Origin: an uncultured Bacilli bacterium | GTDB lineage: Bacteria > Bacillota_I > Bacilli_A > RF39 > UBA660 | Direction: 5' to 3' | Assembly (NCBI GenBank): GCA_934148015.1 | Contig: CAKPCU010000006.1 | Coordinates: 1 to 61,357, forward strand | DNA: 61,357 bases | Position numbers and translations under genes: made by a program | Shown here: piece by piece, positions 16,921-26,201 of the stretch | Layout of the letters: every line of letters starts with the position of its first letter | How positions within the stretch are numbered: the stretch's first letter is position 1 | The notes under the pieces: model-generated | What the model was told of the DNA's origin: nothing | What the model saw: the letters and a program-made list of their open reading frames with translations, nothing else | Databases searched by the model: none

Positions 16921-18786
16921 TTATTCTTCAACACTCCAAATAATTAAAGTAGAATAATCTTCATCTTCAAGCAAATCTTTACTTGGTTTTAGAAATAATC
17001 CCTTATCAGTAGAAAAGGTAACATTACTTACACTTACATTTCCACCATTATCGCTTGATTCATATATCAACTTTTTATTTGTTTTCAAAAGAATTTCTTC
17101 ATTATCAAACTTTTTAAAAAATAACGAATCTATTAGTACTTTACCACTATTTTCAATCATTGGATTTATATAATTTATATATAATTTCCAATTGGAACTA
17201 TTTACTCTACTATCGATTACAGTTACTACTGTTTCTTTTTGTTTTTTTAGAATAATTGGTTTAGCCGAAGAAGGAACCATACTAAAAGGAATGTTATCTG
17301 TTACTTTTAGCAAGGTTAATTCTCCATTAAAAGGTGTAGTAATTATTTTTTCAGTAAAACAGCTATTTAAACAAGAAGTTATTTTAACTCTTATATCATT
17401 TGGAATAATAGAATCAATATCAGCTTCAAATAAACCATTTTCATCTGATGATGCTATTAAGCTTTTACTATCATATTCTATTTTTACATTAGCAAAAGGT
17501 AATGTATGCCCTGAAATTGTATTTGTAGTGTTTAAAATTGGATGAACATTTATCTTTAATAATCCTATTGTTAGTATTTTTTTATTTTGAAGAGAAAAAC
17601 TATTTATATCAGGCAAAGAATTTAACTCAGCTTCTGTAAAATTATGAGATGTAATAGTAGTAGTATCTTTATTTAATACGCCTGTTATTTTAGCTGGTGT
17701 ATTTTCTTTAAACCAATAAAGTGCAGGGGAATCATCTAGCAAACAAGCTAAAGTATAATCAAGAGCATATATCCACATATTAATTCTTGTAAATTCAAAT
17801 GAAAAATCAACAGGATTATTTGTATATATAACATTTGCATTTTTAGTATAAATCTTTACATATTTTGGATTATCTATTATAAATTTTTGATTTGTACCCT
17901 TAAAATAAATATTATAATTATCAGATGGTGTAGTCATGTATGTATTTAGTACCGAAAGAGATGCTCCTTCTTTAACTATAAAATCTCCAAATATATTCCA
18001 CATTGGAACTCTTTGATGACTTTTTTCAATAAAGGTAAAATTAGACATTTCTTCTACTAAAACATTTCTAGCTCCATGTGTTGTTGTTTTAGCAAATCCA
18101 TTACCAGTAGTCAAAAGAAATTCTGAACCATGTCCTACTATTAAATCAAGTCTATTTGTTCCATTCATAAATTCTTTTTCGGTTGTAATATTTACTTTAC
18201 TATTAGGCATAATTTTAACTGACGAGGGTATAACATCATTAAAGAAAAAAATCATATTAGTATCTGATGAGCTTGATATTGTTGTATTTCCATCTATTAT
18301 AATTCTATTTGAATCACAAACCCTTTGTGCAGAAACATTATTGGTATCTTTTACTTCTATAACAGAATTTATAATTTTAGTTTTACCATAATAATTACAC
18401 GAAAGTTCTATCCCATTAAAATTTATATTATTATACTCTACTTCTACATTAGAATAATTCGGATGAGATGGAACATATATAACTCCATAGCCATGTGAAG
18501 AAACTATATTCATATTTTTTAGTATGACCTTCTTATTTGTTGTACTTACCTTTATAACTTCTTCTTCTAAACTTAAGTTATTTGTATAAGTATATCTTGT
18601 ACCGTCAAATGTTCCATCAATTATCACTTTACTTTTATTGTTATTTATTATAAAACCACTGGTAGATATAATATCACTTCCTAAATAAATATAGTCATAA
18701 CCGTTATCTTCACTTATAGCTTGTCTTAATTCATCACTAGTTGTAACAACAACAGTATTATTATTTATTATTTGAATATTTATCAC
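16921..18786 (-). CDS. Beta-helix surface protein with Cna-B-like domain
   Basis: 621 residues. Residues ~10-350 are a pectate-lyase-like parallel beta-helix: short N- and I-rich turns such as SGFIINNNKSKVIIDGTFDG and VEYNNINFNGIEL. Residues ~410-490 form a carboxypeptidase-regulatory or Cna-B-like sandwich (GHTLPFANVKIEYDSKS; SSDENGLFEADID), and a beta-rich tail follows. No signal peptide, membrane helix or catalytic motif is seen, so it is more likely an adhesin or structural surface protein than an enzyme. First gene of the three-gene unit; a terminator separates it from the collagen-like gene upstream. Confidence 0.7.
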   Translation of the reverse strand: MINIQIINNNTVVVTTSDELRQAISEDNGYDYIYLGSDIISTSGFIINNNKSKVIIDGTFDGTRYTYTNNLSLEEEVIKVSTTNKKVILKNMNIVSSHGYGVIYVPSHPNYSNVEVEYNNINFNGIELSCNYYGKTKIINSVIEVKDTNNVSAQRVCDSNRIIIDGNTTISSSSDTNMIFFFNDVIPSSVKIMPNSKVNITTEKEFMNGTNRLDLIVGHGSEFLLTTGNGFAKTTTHGARNVLVEEMSNFTFIEKSHQRVPMWNIFGDFIVKEGASLSVLNTYMTTPSDNYNIYFKGTNQKFIIDNPKYVKIYTKNANVIYTNNPVDFSFEFTRINMWIYALDYTLACLLDDSPALYWFKENTPAKITGVLNKDTTTITSHNFTEAELNSLPDINSFSLQNKKILTIGLLKINVHPILNTTNTISGHTLPFANVKIEYDSKSLIASSDENGLFEADIDSIIPNDIRVKITSCLNSCFTEKIITTPFNGELTLLKVTDNIPFSMVPSSAKPIILKKQKETVVTVIDSRVNSSNWKLYINYINPMIENSGKVLIDSLFFKKFDNEEILLKTNKKLIYESSDNGGNVSVSNVTFSTDKGLFLKPSKDLLEDEDYSTLIIWSVEE

Positions 18787-18827
18787 CTTCCTTTACGATA
18801 ATATATGATAAAATTTAAATATTAAAT

Positions 18828-18856
18828 AATTAAAAAGAATAGAGTCTTCTATTCTT
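18828..18856 (-). terminator. Terminator after the collagen-like gene
   Basis: AAGAATAGA (18835-18843) and TCTATTCTT (18848-18856), 4-nt loop, then TTTTAATTATT on the minus strand. The stem includes the end of the coding region. Confidence 0.75.
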
Positions 18857-19961
18857 AATGTATTTTTGTAACGTTTAACATTGCGTTAGTACTACCATTA
18901 AAGCTTATATCAACAGTTTTAGATGATTTAACATTTAATGAAATAAGATCATTTGATTGTAATGAACAAATTGTTGTTCCACTTATGCTATTAATCATTT
19001 GGGCACTAAATTCACTAGTTACACTTGTAGCTGGCACTAATAAATTGTTTGTCCTAACAGACATAGTTAATGAACATTCTTCATTTGTTGCGCCGCTTAA
19101 TAAGTAAGATACTAAATATACACCATTTTCTTTTATTTTTATAGAATCATTATCAGGGTATTCAGTAAGAAATGCAGTACCTTTTTCAGGAAGTGGAATT
19201 ATTGTATCAATACCTTGAGGCAAGTTAATTTGTGTGTCAGTCATTAAATATCTGATTCCATATGAAGATATAAATTCTGTCCCAGCAGGTCCTGCAGGAC
19301 CTTGTGGTCCTCTTTCTCCAGTTTCTCCTTTTTCTCCTTTTGGAATTAAAAAAGACAAATGATGAACCCAATTTTCGAATGTATCCATAACTTGTGCTGC
19401 TTCGCCTGGCTCTAAAGTTTCTGTTTCATCTATAGCTATGTGCTCTGTTCTGCCTATTTCTCCTGGAAGTCCTCTTGGTCCAATGTCTCCTTTGTCTCCT
19501 TTCTCTCCTTTTGGTATTTTAAAATCTAAAACCACATCAACAGGTGTTCCAACATTTACAACATCTGCTTCTTCGGCTGGTTCTATTGTTTCTACATTTC
19601 CAATTTGAATAGTAGATGGACCAGGATCACCCTTTTCTCCTTTTATTCCCTGTGGACCTATATCACCCTTATCACCCTTAGGTCCTTGAATTCCTTGAGG
19701 ACCAATTTTCCCATCAAGTCCTTGCTCTCCTTTTGGTATTTTAAAATTTAAAATAACATCAACGGGTGTTCCTACATTTTCTACTTTAGCTTTTTCAAAA
19801 GAGTCTATTGTTTCTGTAATTCCAACCTCTATACTTGCTGGTCCTTGAATTCCTCGTTCTCCCTTTTCTCCTTTAGGTCCTCTTATGTAACAAAACTTAT
19901 ATTTTTTTCTCTCTTCTTCTATTTTTTTTCTTATCTTCTCATAATCATTACAATTATTCAT
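18855..19961 (-). CDS. Collagen-like surface protein
   Basis: 368 residues. A leader of about 25 residues (MNNCNDYEKIRKKIEEERKK, then FC) is followed by collagen Gly-X-Y blocks (GPKGEKGERGIQGP; GPQGIQGPKGDKGDIGPQG; GERGPQGPAGPAG). Between them sit two copies of a ~50-residue spacer of the type 'IEVGITETIDSFEKAKVENV ... LNFKIPKGEQG', and a related one near residue 175. The C-terminal ~120 residues form a beta-jelly-roll like those capping BclA-type proteins. No signal peptide or sorting signal. It shares leader and spacers with the proteins at 39156, 40717 and 41646. Confidence 0.85.
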   Translation of the reverse strand: MNNCNDYEKIRKKIEEERKKYKFCYIRGPKGEKGERGIQGPASIEVGITETIDSFEKAKVENVGTPVDVILNFKIPKGEQGLDGKIGPQGIQGPKGDKGDIGPQGIKGEKGDPGPSTIQIGNVETIEPAEEADVVNVGTPVDVVLDFKIPKGEKGDKGDIGPRGLPGEIGRTEHIAIDETETLEPGEAAQVMDTFENWVHHLSFLIPKGEKGETGERGPQGPAGPAGTEFISSYGIRYLMTDTQINLPQGIDTIIPLPEKGTAFLTEYPDNDSIKIKENGVYLVSYLLSGATNEECSLTMSVRTNNLLVPATSVTSEFSAQMINSISGTTICSLQSNDLISLNVKSSKTVDISFNGSTNAMLNVTKIH

Positions 19962-20249
19962 TATATATCCCCCTAACTTAATATATTGAATTATTTTTTA
20001 ATTCTATTATAATTTATGAAAGTCTGCTTCAAATGAATAATGAATACATAATAAAAATATCTTTAGTTAGAAATTAAAGCAAAAAAATAAAAATTAAAAT
20101 TTATATTCAAAATAGGTTATCACTAATTTAGCCATTCCAACTTCTTATATAAAGTAATCTTTGTTCTCAATAGGTTTAAATTACTTTATATTCAAAAAGA
20201 ACAGTTTGTTTTATTAACTGTTCTTTATTAAAATTTTAATAATAATCTA
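19962..20249. other. Intergenic region with two hairpins
   Basis: Contains a perfect 11-bp inverted repeat TATAAAGTAAT (20148-20158) and ATTACTTTATA (20180-20190) with a 21-nt loop and no T run, and the terminator described next. No ORF is supported. Confidence 0.55.
20190..20226 (-). terminator. Terminator of the lipoprotein gene
   Basis: AAAGAACAGT (20196-20205) and ACTGTTCTTT (20217-20226), 11-nt loop, with TTGAATATAA following on the minus strand. Confidence 0.65.
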
Positions 20250-20708
20250 CTATTTAATAATAAATTCAGCAGATACATAAAAAGTTTCGTATGATTTATC
20301 TTTCTTTTCTATACCAATACTTTTTATAATTCTATAATTTCCTGGAGTTAATTTGCCATATTCATATTCCCATTCAACAACAATTTCTTCTTGTTCCTGT
20401 GGTTTTAAAATAAATATAGGTAAAATAGAAATTGTATCTACATTTATTTTGTGCCACTTTCCATTCTTTTTAATTTCTATTTCTTCTGAGGCTCCATACT
20501 GAATTTCATAATCACTATCATTTTTTAAAATTAATGTTACCCCTTTATTTGTTAATGTTTTATCTTTAATGGATAATGATACTCCCTTTTCTAAAATCTT
20601 AATATTAGATACTTTCCCAATAGAAAAATTATTTTTATTTTTTGTGCAACCTACTAAACTAAACATAATAAAGTAACATATTAAAATACTTATAATTATT
20701 TTCTTCAT
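20250..20708 (-). CDS. Lipoprotein with Ig-like domain
   Basis: 152 residues. The lipoprotein signal peptide has lipobox LVGC (Cys about residue 21). The mature part is one beta-sandwich of the bacterial Ig-like type (ISLxI..LTNKGVTLILKNDS; WHKINV; LKPQEQEEIVVEWE; LTPGNYRI), seen in many Bacillota lipoproteins of unknown role. It starts 6 bp after the epimerase gene stops and is likely co-transcribed with it. GGGAGG is rather far (about 13 nt) from the ATG. Confidence 0.82.
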   Translation of the reverse strand: MKKIIISILICYFIMFSLVGCTKNKNNFSIGKVSNIKILEKGVSLSIKDKTLTNKGVTLILKNDSDYEIQYGASEEIEIKKNGKWHKINVDTISILPIFILKPQEQEEIVVEWEYEYGKLTPGNYRIIKSIGIEKKDKSYETFYVSAEFIIK

Positions 20709-20714
20709 AATTTA

Positions 20715-21722
20715 TTATATCCTCCCTTGATTATTTTTTATCCACCAAATAGTATCTTTTATCGTGTTTTTTATATTTCTATTTTTAAAACCCAACTCTT
20801 TTTTAGCTTTCCTATTACTAAAATTAGCATTAGAAGATAATGTGTATAAAGAATATCTTGTAAAAAGTGGAGTCTGTTTTTTTATATTATAATATATCTC
20901 AAATAAAGGAGCTACTAATTTTGCAATCCAAATTGGCAATACTAATTTAATTCTTTTTCTTTCTTGCACATCGCATATTAAATCAGTTAATTGTTTAATT
21001 GTTATATATTTATTAGATAAGATGTAACACTCACCTTTTATACCTCTTTCACAGGCACTAATAATACCATCTGCAACATCTCTAACATCAACAAAATCAT
21101 ATCCTCCACTTACACTAACTAGTAACTTGTCATTTAACACTTCCTTAACTAACCAAGTTAAATGACTATTACCATAATCATTAGGTCCAATAATTCCAGA
21201 GGGATGAATAATACAAGCATTCAAGTTTTTAGTTTTTACTAATTTCATAACATACTTTGCAGCTTCTGATTTTGTTTTTGCATATAAGCCTTTAACATTA
21301 TTAGGATCAAAATCAGTTATCTCCTTTATCAAACCTTTATTTGGTTTTTCAGGGATTGCATGAACACTACTAACATAAATGAGTTTTGCTTTTGACTCTA
21401 AAACTTTATCTACTATGTTTTTTGTACCATTTACATTAACATCATATACAAAACCATTATATTTAGATTTTATATATACAATTGCGGCGCAATGAATTAC
21501 AAATACTTCTTTATCATCAGTGTTTTCAAAAACTGATGATAAAGTATCCTTTTTAGTTACATCTCCATAATATATTTTACAGTTTAGATTTTCCAGTGAT
21601 TTTATAGAATCGCCTTTTAAAACAAAAGCTCTTATCTCAGTATCATTGTCTTGATTCAATCTTCTTATAATATTATTACCTAAAAAACCATTTGCACCAG
21701 TTATAATATAAATTTTTTTCAA
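20715..21722 (-). CDS. NAD-dependent epimerase/dehydratase
   Basis: About 335 residues, an extended short-chain dehydrogenase: TGANGFLG at the N-terminus, a DVxx pocket (YYGDVTK), YAKTKSEAAKYV as the YxxxK active site, and a C-terminal substrate domain. Close in type to dihydroflavonol-4-reductase-like or 3-beta-HSD-like proteins rather than sugar epimerases; substrate unknown. I choose TTG 21722 as start since GGTAGGTG is properly spaced for it and overlaps the in-frame GTG at 21734. Upstream of the lipoprotein gene. Confidence 0.82.
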   Translation of the reverse strand: MKKIYIITGANGFLGNNIIRRLNQDNDTEIRAFVLKGDSIKSLENLNCKIYYGDVTKKDTLSSVFENTDDKEVFVIHCAAIVYIKSKYNGFVYDVNVNGTKNIVDKVLESKAKLIYVSSVHAIPEKPNKGLIKEITDFDPNNVKGLYAKTKSEAAKYVMKLVKTKNLNACIIHPSGIIGPNDYGNSHLTWLVKEVLNDKLLVSVSGGYDFVDVRDVADGIISACERGIKGECYILSNKYITIKQLTDLICDVQERKRIKLVLPIWIAKLVAPLFEIYYNIKKQTPLFTRYSLYTLSSNANFSNRKAKKELGFKNRNIKNTIKDTIWWIKNNQGRI

Positions 21723-21828
21723 AATATTATTCACCTACCATTCTTTTAAAATATATTATATCATGTAGAATATAAGTTAACAAATCAATTAAAGTAATAA
21801 AATACAAGAGCTGTAAATTCATATATTG

Positions 21829-22374
21829 CTATTGTGAAAAATCAACTTTAATATTTTCTCTTTTATTATCATCTAATTTAAATAATTCTTTTCTTTCAAA
21901 ATTAAACATTTTTGCAACTATATTAGATGGAATAGTTTCAACTAAGTTATTATACGAAGTAACAGCATTATTATAATCCATTCTTGCATTATTTAATTTA
22001 TTTTCTATTTCTTTTAGATTAGATTGTAAATCCAAGAAATTTTGATTAGCTTTTAAATCTGGATAACTTTCTGCTATAGCCATTATATTTCCAAACTTTT
22101 TATCTAGTTTTTCAGTTTCATTAATACTAAAACCATCTTTGTTATATGAAGATCTTAATTTTGCTAGTTCTTCTAACGTTTCACTTTCATGCTTAGAATA
22201 CCCTTTTACACATTCAATTAAATTTGGTAATAAATCAAATCTTTGATTTAACAATACATCTATAGCTGATGCGCTTTGATTTACCCTATTATTTGTTCTT
22301 ACAAAATGATTATAACTTGCAAGTATTATACCAGTTATAATTATAACTACTATTAAACATATATTTATTATCAT
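21829..22374 (-). CDS. lemA: LemA family membrane protein
   Basis: 181 residues. An N-terminal membrane helix (2-20) precedes a long helical bundle with the family pattern: VNQSASAIDVLLNQRFDLLPNLI, then LKANQNFLDLQSNLKEIENK, then NARMDYNNAVTSYN. The family has an outside-facing N-terminus and unknown function. It begins 12 bp after the XRE membrane regulator and is probably in one operon with it. Confidence 0.93.
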   Translation of the reverse strand: MIINICLIVVIIITGIILASYNHFVRTNNRVNQSASAIDVLLNQRFDLLPNLIECVKGYSKHESETLEELAKLRSSYNKDGFSINETEKLDKKFGNIMAIAESYPDLKANQNFLDLQSNLKEIENKLNNARMDYNNAVTSYNNLVETIPSNIVAKMFNFERKELFKLDDNKRENIKVDFSQ

Positions 22375-22386
22375 AATAATTCCCCC

Positions 22387-23157
22387 TTACTTTGTCTCAA
22401 TGGTTACCTTATTTACATAACCATTATCATCATAATCAAGTGATACTTCATAGTACTGAAGATTGTATCCATTAAAATCTTTTAAACTATTTTTTATATT
22501 TTTAATATTTTCTGCATCTGTTCCATATGAAGTTCCATCAAACACAACTTCTATTAATTTGTTACTATTCTTTTTATTATTTTGCATTACTTCATCTATT
22601 TCATGTGAAACTCCTGTACCAACTTGAGTTCCATCGAATGTTTCAAAAGAATTATTAAAACTATTTTTATTCATTTCTTCTTTATGTTTTTTAGATTCTT
22701 CTTCAAACTCATCATTTGCTTTTTGTATTTTATCTTCTATTTCTTTTTGTTTTTTCAAAGCATCTTCTTTTGTTTTTCTAGCCTCTTCTTTTATAGCATC
22801 TTTCTTTTCTTTTATACTGTAAGCTACTCTATAAGTTAAAGTTGTAAGAGATGCTATAAATATAAGAATAAATATGTATAGTAAAATTTTTCTATTACCA
22901 CCATTTGTTTTTTTATTAGATTTTTCTTTTCTTACCTCTTCATTTTTATCATCTAAAAAGACTTCATCATTGGTAAGAGTATCAATACTAACATCAAACA
23001 ATTTACTCATCAATGTTAATTTATCTATGTCAGGTCTTGATTGTCCAAGTTCCCATTTAGATACAGTTTGTCTTGTTACATCTAATTTTTCAGCAAGTCC
23101 TTCTTGTGATAAGAGTTTTTGCTTTCTTAATATAATAAGCTTTTCTTCGAATTTCAT
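22387..23157 (-). CDS. Membrane-anchored XRE-type regulator
   Basis: About 256 residues. The N-terminal HTH_3 domain (~1-60: LIILRKQKLLSQEGLAEKL, then VTRQTVSKWELGQSRPDI) is that of Cro/CI regulators. One membrane helix (~93-113) follows, then a charged coiled-coil (~115-175: KEEARKTKEDALKKQKEIED) and a small C-terminal domain outside the membrane. It could relay an envelope signal to DNA. Start chosen at the ATG behind AAGGAGAAG, 11 codons inside the longest reading frame. Probably regulates its own operon with lemA. Confidence 0.82.
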   Translation of the reverse strand: MKFEEKLIILRKQKLLSQEGLAEKLDVTRQTVSKWELGQSRPDIDKLTLMSKLFDVSIDTLTNDEVFLDDKNEEVRKEKSNKKTNGGNRKILLYIFILIFIASLTTLTYRVAYSIKEKKDAIKEEARKTKEDALKKQKEIEDKIQKANDEFEEESKKHKEEMNKNSFNNSFETFDGTQVGTGVSHEIDEVMQNNKKNSNKLIEVVFDGTSYGTDAENIKNIKNSLKDFNGYNLQYYEVSLDYDDNGYVNKVTIETK

Positions 23158-23253
23158 ATAACACTTCTCCTTTTTTTCTATTAATATCATTTTTTAAATA
23201 GTTAGTCTAGCAACTACAATTGGAATTTTGTCAATTTAAATTAACATTTATGC

Positions 23254-25560
23254 TTAAAACTTCCAATTTCTAATTTCTTCTAAATCTTCACCATACTCTA
23301 TAATATAATTATTATGTTTTTCTAAATAACTATTCATATCATTTATAATCTTATCTTTTATCATACAATTATCTAAATTATTAACTGCATCTATTACAAG
23401 ATTAAATCTATCTATCTTATTTTTAACTCTCATATCAAATGGAGTTGTAATAGTTCCTTCTTCCATGTATCCATGAACATGTATATTATGATTATGTCTA
23501 AAATATGTTAATTCGTGTATCAAAGTTGGATAGCCATGATATGCAAATATAATTGGTTTATCTTTAGTAAATAATTCATCATACTCTTCATTAGTTAATG
23601 CATGGGGGTGTTTAGATGTAGAATCAAGTTTCATTAAATCAACTACATTTATAAATCTTATCTTTAAATCTGGTAAATATTCTTTTAATATTTTAGTTGC
23701 AGCGACAGCTTCAATAGTTGGTGTATCACCTGCACAAGCCATTATAATATCTGGATTTAAAGAATTGCTAACAAAGTTCCATACACCAATACCTTTAGTA
23801 CAGTGTTTTATTGCTTGATCCATATTAAGCCACTGATAAGATGGATGCTTTGATGCTACTATGACATTTACATAATTTTTACTTCTAAGACAGTGATCTG
23901 CACATGATAATAAACAGTTTGAATCTGGTGGCAAATACATTCTTACAACATCTACCTTTTTATTTGCAATATGATCTAAGAAACCCGGATCTTGATGGGT
24001 ATAACCATTATGATCTTGTTGCCATACATTTGACGTTAATATAAAGTTAAGCGAAGAAATAGGCTCTCTCCATGGTATCTCATTACATACCTTAAGCCAC
24101 TTTGCATGCTGAGCTGCCATTGAATCAATTATTCTAATAAAAGCTTCATAACTTGCAAAAAATCCATGTCTACCTGTTAAAAGATAACCTTCTAACATTC
24201 CTTCACACATATGTTCAGATAAAAATGAATCCATTATTCTACCATTTTTTGATAAGTCTTCATCATTTTCTTTAATTTCCATTTGCCAGCTTCTCTTAGT
24301 TTCATCAAAAACATCATATAATCTATTAGATTTAGCTTCATCAGGCGAAAACATTCTAAAGTTTTTATTTGCTTCGTTATATTTAAATATATCTCTAATA
24401 AAGCTAGATAAAACTAACATATCTTGTTTTTTTACACTACCAGGATAAGGTACAGACACTCCATAATCATAAAAATTAGGCATAATAAGTTCTTTTCTTA
24501 AAAGCCCTCCATTAGTAATAGGATTTGCACCTAGTCTTCTTTCTCCTTTTGGTATAAATTCTCTGTATTCTTCTTTTAATGAACCATCACTATTAAATAA
24601 TTCTTCTGGTTTATAACTTCTAAGCCATTTTTCCAAAAGAGGTAAATGCTCTTCTTTTTCCATACTAATTGGTACTTGATGTGCTCTAAATGAACCTTCT
24701 ATTTTATTTCCATCAACTTCTTTAGGTCCAGTCCAACCCTTTGGTGTTCTTAAAATAATCATAGGATATTTTAAAAGTGAATCACCACTTTCTTTAATTT
24801 CTTTTATATCTTTTAGTATTAAGTCAAGTGTTTTTGACATGATATCATGCATAATAAATGGTTCATCACCTTCTACTAAATAAGGTTTATATCCACATGC
24901 CGAAAAAAATGAAGCTAACTCGCTATTACTCATTCTAGAAAATACGGTTGGATTACTTATCTTATATCCATTTAAATTAAGTATTGGAAGTACAACTCCA
25001 TCTGTTTTTCTATTTAAGAATCTAACTCCGTGCCAGCTGGTAGCAAGTGGTCCTGTTTCAGCTTCACCATCTCCAACTATGCATGCTGCAATTAAAGATG
25101 GATTATCTAAAACTGCTCCAAATGCATGAGATAGGCTATAGCCTAGTTCACCACCTTCATGAATAGAGCCTGGAGTTTCAGGAGCAACATGAGAAGGTAC
25201 TCCTCCTGGGAATGAAAACTGTTTAAACAAATGTTTTAAACCTGCTTCATTCATAGTAATACTAGGATACTTTTCACTATAACTTCCCTCTAGATATGTA
25301 TTTGAAATCATAAAATTACCACCATGACCTGGTCCTGATAGTAAAATCATATTCAAATCATATTTAGTAATTATTCTGTTTAAATGTGTATATACAAAGT
25401 TTTGTGCTGGTACTGTTCCCCAGTGACCTACTATCTTCTTTTTTATATCTTCTTTAACTAATGGTCTTTTTAATAATGGATTATTAAGTAAATATAATTG
25501 ACATGCTGATAAATAATTTGCAGCACGAAAATAACCATCTAATTTTTCTATCTCTGTCAT
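23254..25560 (-). CDS. xfp: Xylulose-5-P/fructose-6-P phosphoketolase
   Basis: A 768-residue thiamine-diphosphate enzyme that splits xylulose 5-phosphate (and often fructose 6-phosphate) with phosphate to acetyl phosphate plus an aldose phosphate. Family signatures are visible: HWGTVPAQNF, LLSGPGHGG, EGGELGYSLSHAFG, GDGEAETGP, SNVWQQDHNGYTHQDPGFLD and FRHNHNIHVHGYMEEG. Length is close to the usual ~790. It points to fermentation of pentoses or a bifid-type shunt yielding acetate. Single-gene unit in the cytoplasm. Confidence 0.96.
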   Translation of the reverse strand: MTEIEKLDGYFRAANYLSACQLYLLNNPLLKRPLVKEDIKKKIVGHWGTVPAQNFVYTHLNRIITKYDLNMILLSGPGHGGNFMISNTYLEGSYSEKYPSITMNEAGLKHLFKQFSFPGGVPSHVAPETPGSIHEGGELGYSLSHAFGAVLDNPSLIAACIVGDGEAETGPLATSWHGVRFLNRKTDGVVLPILNLNGYKISNPTVFSRMSNSELASFFSACGYKPYLVEGDEPFIMHDIMSKTLDLILKDIKEIKESGDSLLKYPMIILRTPKGWTGPKEVDGNKIEGSFRAHQVPISMEKEEHLPLLEKWLRSYKPEELFNSDGSLKEEYREFIPKGERRLGANPITNGGLLRKELIMPNFYDYGVSVPYPGSVKKQDMLVLSSFIRDIFKYNEANKNFRMFSPDEAKSNRLYDVFDETKRSWQMEIKENDEDLSKNGRIMDSFLSEHMCEGMLEGYLLTGRHGFFASYEAFIRIIDSMAAQHAKWLKVCNEIPWREPISSLNFILTSNVWQQDHNGYTHQDPGFLDHIANKKVDVVRMYLPPDSNCLLSCADHCLRSKNYVNVIVASKHPSYQWLNMDQAIKHCTKGIGVWNFVSNSLNPDIIMACAGDTPTIEAVAATKILKEYLPDLKIRFINVVDLMKLDSTSKHPHALTNEEYDELFTKDKPIIFAYHGYPTLIHELTYFRHNHNIHVHGYMEEGTITTPFDMRVKNKIDRFNLVIDAVNNLDNCMIKDKIINDMNSYLEKHNNYIIEYGEDLEEIRNWKF

Positions 25561-25602
25561 ATAATCACCCTCTACTTTATTCTGTATTAATTATAGCATA
25601 CA

Positions 25603-25634
25603 AAAACAAAAAAAAGATACTAATTAAGTATCTT
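25603..25634 (-). terminator. Terminator of the repeat-peptide gene
   Basis: AAGATACT (25614-25621) and AGTATCTT (25627-25634), 5-nt loop; the minus strand continues with seven Ts, G and five Ts. It isolates the phosphoketolase gene from the small genes upstream. Confidence 0.8.
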
Positions 25635-25651
25635 AATAGGTTTTGTTTACA

Positions 25652-25867
25652 CTAGGATTTATTATTCTTATATTTAATATTGCATTTTTTATTATCAAGA
25701 TCAACATATTTTGGGTTATTTGGATCATTTTTAGAAAAAAATGTTGGTTTCATAAGTGGTATTCCCTTATTGTGTGGATCATATTTAGGATTATTAGGAT
25801 CACTATCCGAAAAGAAAGTTGGTTTCATAAGTGGGACTGTGTTATTATTGTTATTTTCCATAGACAT
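25652..25867 (-). CDS. 71-residue protein of two PLMKPTFFS repeats, unknown
   Basis: A small asparagine/proline-rich protein not recognised as any family. Two 25-residue units, (V/I)PLMKPTFFS..DPNNPKY, cover residues ~11-60; a lysine- and asparagine-rich tail with one Cys follows. No signal peptide or membrane helix. It is real by context: AAGGAG lies 4 nt before ATG 25867, and a strong terminator follows. It sits 9 bp after the receiver-like remnant and probably shares its transcript. Confidence 0.65.
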   Translation of the reverse strand: MSMENNNNNTVPLMKPTFFSDSDPNNPKYDPHNKGIPLMKPTFFSKNDPNNPKYVDLDNKKCNIKYKNNKS

Positions 25868-25876
25868 TTATCTCCT

Positions 25877-26079
25877 TTATATATATTTTTTTATAATTCT
25901 ATCAAACTCATTATCTAAATTTTCTTTTAATAAATAATTATCAAATCCATCCTCAATGTAATGTTTTTTAATAGTTTCTTTATCTTTTTTTAACATTACC
26001 ACAATTGGAGTCTTTAAGTTTCTTTTTATTTCTTGTAATTCTTTTAGTTTTTCTTCTTTACTTTTTTCTTTATATTCAT
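25877..26079 (-). pseudogene. Receiver-domain-like remnant with apparent frameshift
   Basis: The C-terminal half of a CheY-like receiver is visible: TPIVVMLKKDKETIKKHY, then IEDGFDNYLLKENL and LDNEFDRIIKKYI, like the Tyr/Lys end of response regulators (the conserved Lys-Pro is Lys-Glu here). The good start, ATG 26079 behind AAAGGGTGG, opens another frame and stops after 11 codons; a one-base slip in the A-rich run around 26060 would join it to the receiver frame. The in-frame ATG at 26161 lies upstream of the likely promoter. Either a small frameshifted gene or a slippage-translated one. Confidence 0.45.
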
Positions 26080-26121
26080 AAAACCACCCTTTTTGTTTTA
26101 TATTTACTACTTCGAGCATAT

Positions 26122-26150
26122 ATTCTATCATAAATATTAAGATTTTGCAA
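26122..26150 (-). promoter_or_regulatory. Promoter of the receiver-remnant/repeat-peptide unit
   Basis: On the minus strand TTGCAA (26145-26150), 17 bp, TAGAAT (26122-26127), directly downstream of the previous gene's terminator. Confidence 0.6.
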
Positions 26151-26158
26151 ATTTTTGA

Positions 26159-26201
26159 CAAAAAAAATCATAATGACTAGTTTTTATTATTTGTCATTAT
26201 G
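26159..26201 (-). terminator. Terminator of the small membrane protein gene
   Basis: CATAATGAC (26169-26177) and GTCATTATG (26193-26201), 15-nt loop, with eight Ts on the minus strand. It includes the stop codon. Confidence 0.85.

Noticed and set aside
20148..20190. 11-bp perfect inverted repeat as a riboswitch or regulatory RNA
   Set aside because: It has no promoter, no T run and no recognisable riboswitch core; kept only as a note on the intergenic region.
22624..22839. Plus-strand ORF of 71 residues composed almost entirely of Phe, Ile and Tyr
   Set aside because: It is opposite the lysine/glutamate-rich coiled coil of the XRE membrane regulator.
25643..25937. Two plus-strand ORFs rich in Trp, Ile and Phe
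   Set aside because: Mirror images of the PLMKPTFFS repeat gene; no ribosome site and improbable composition.
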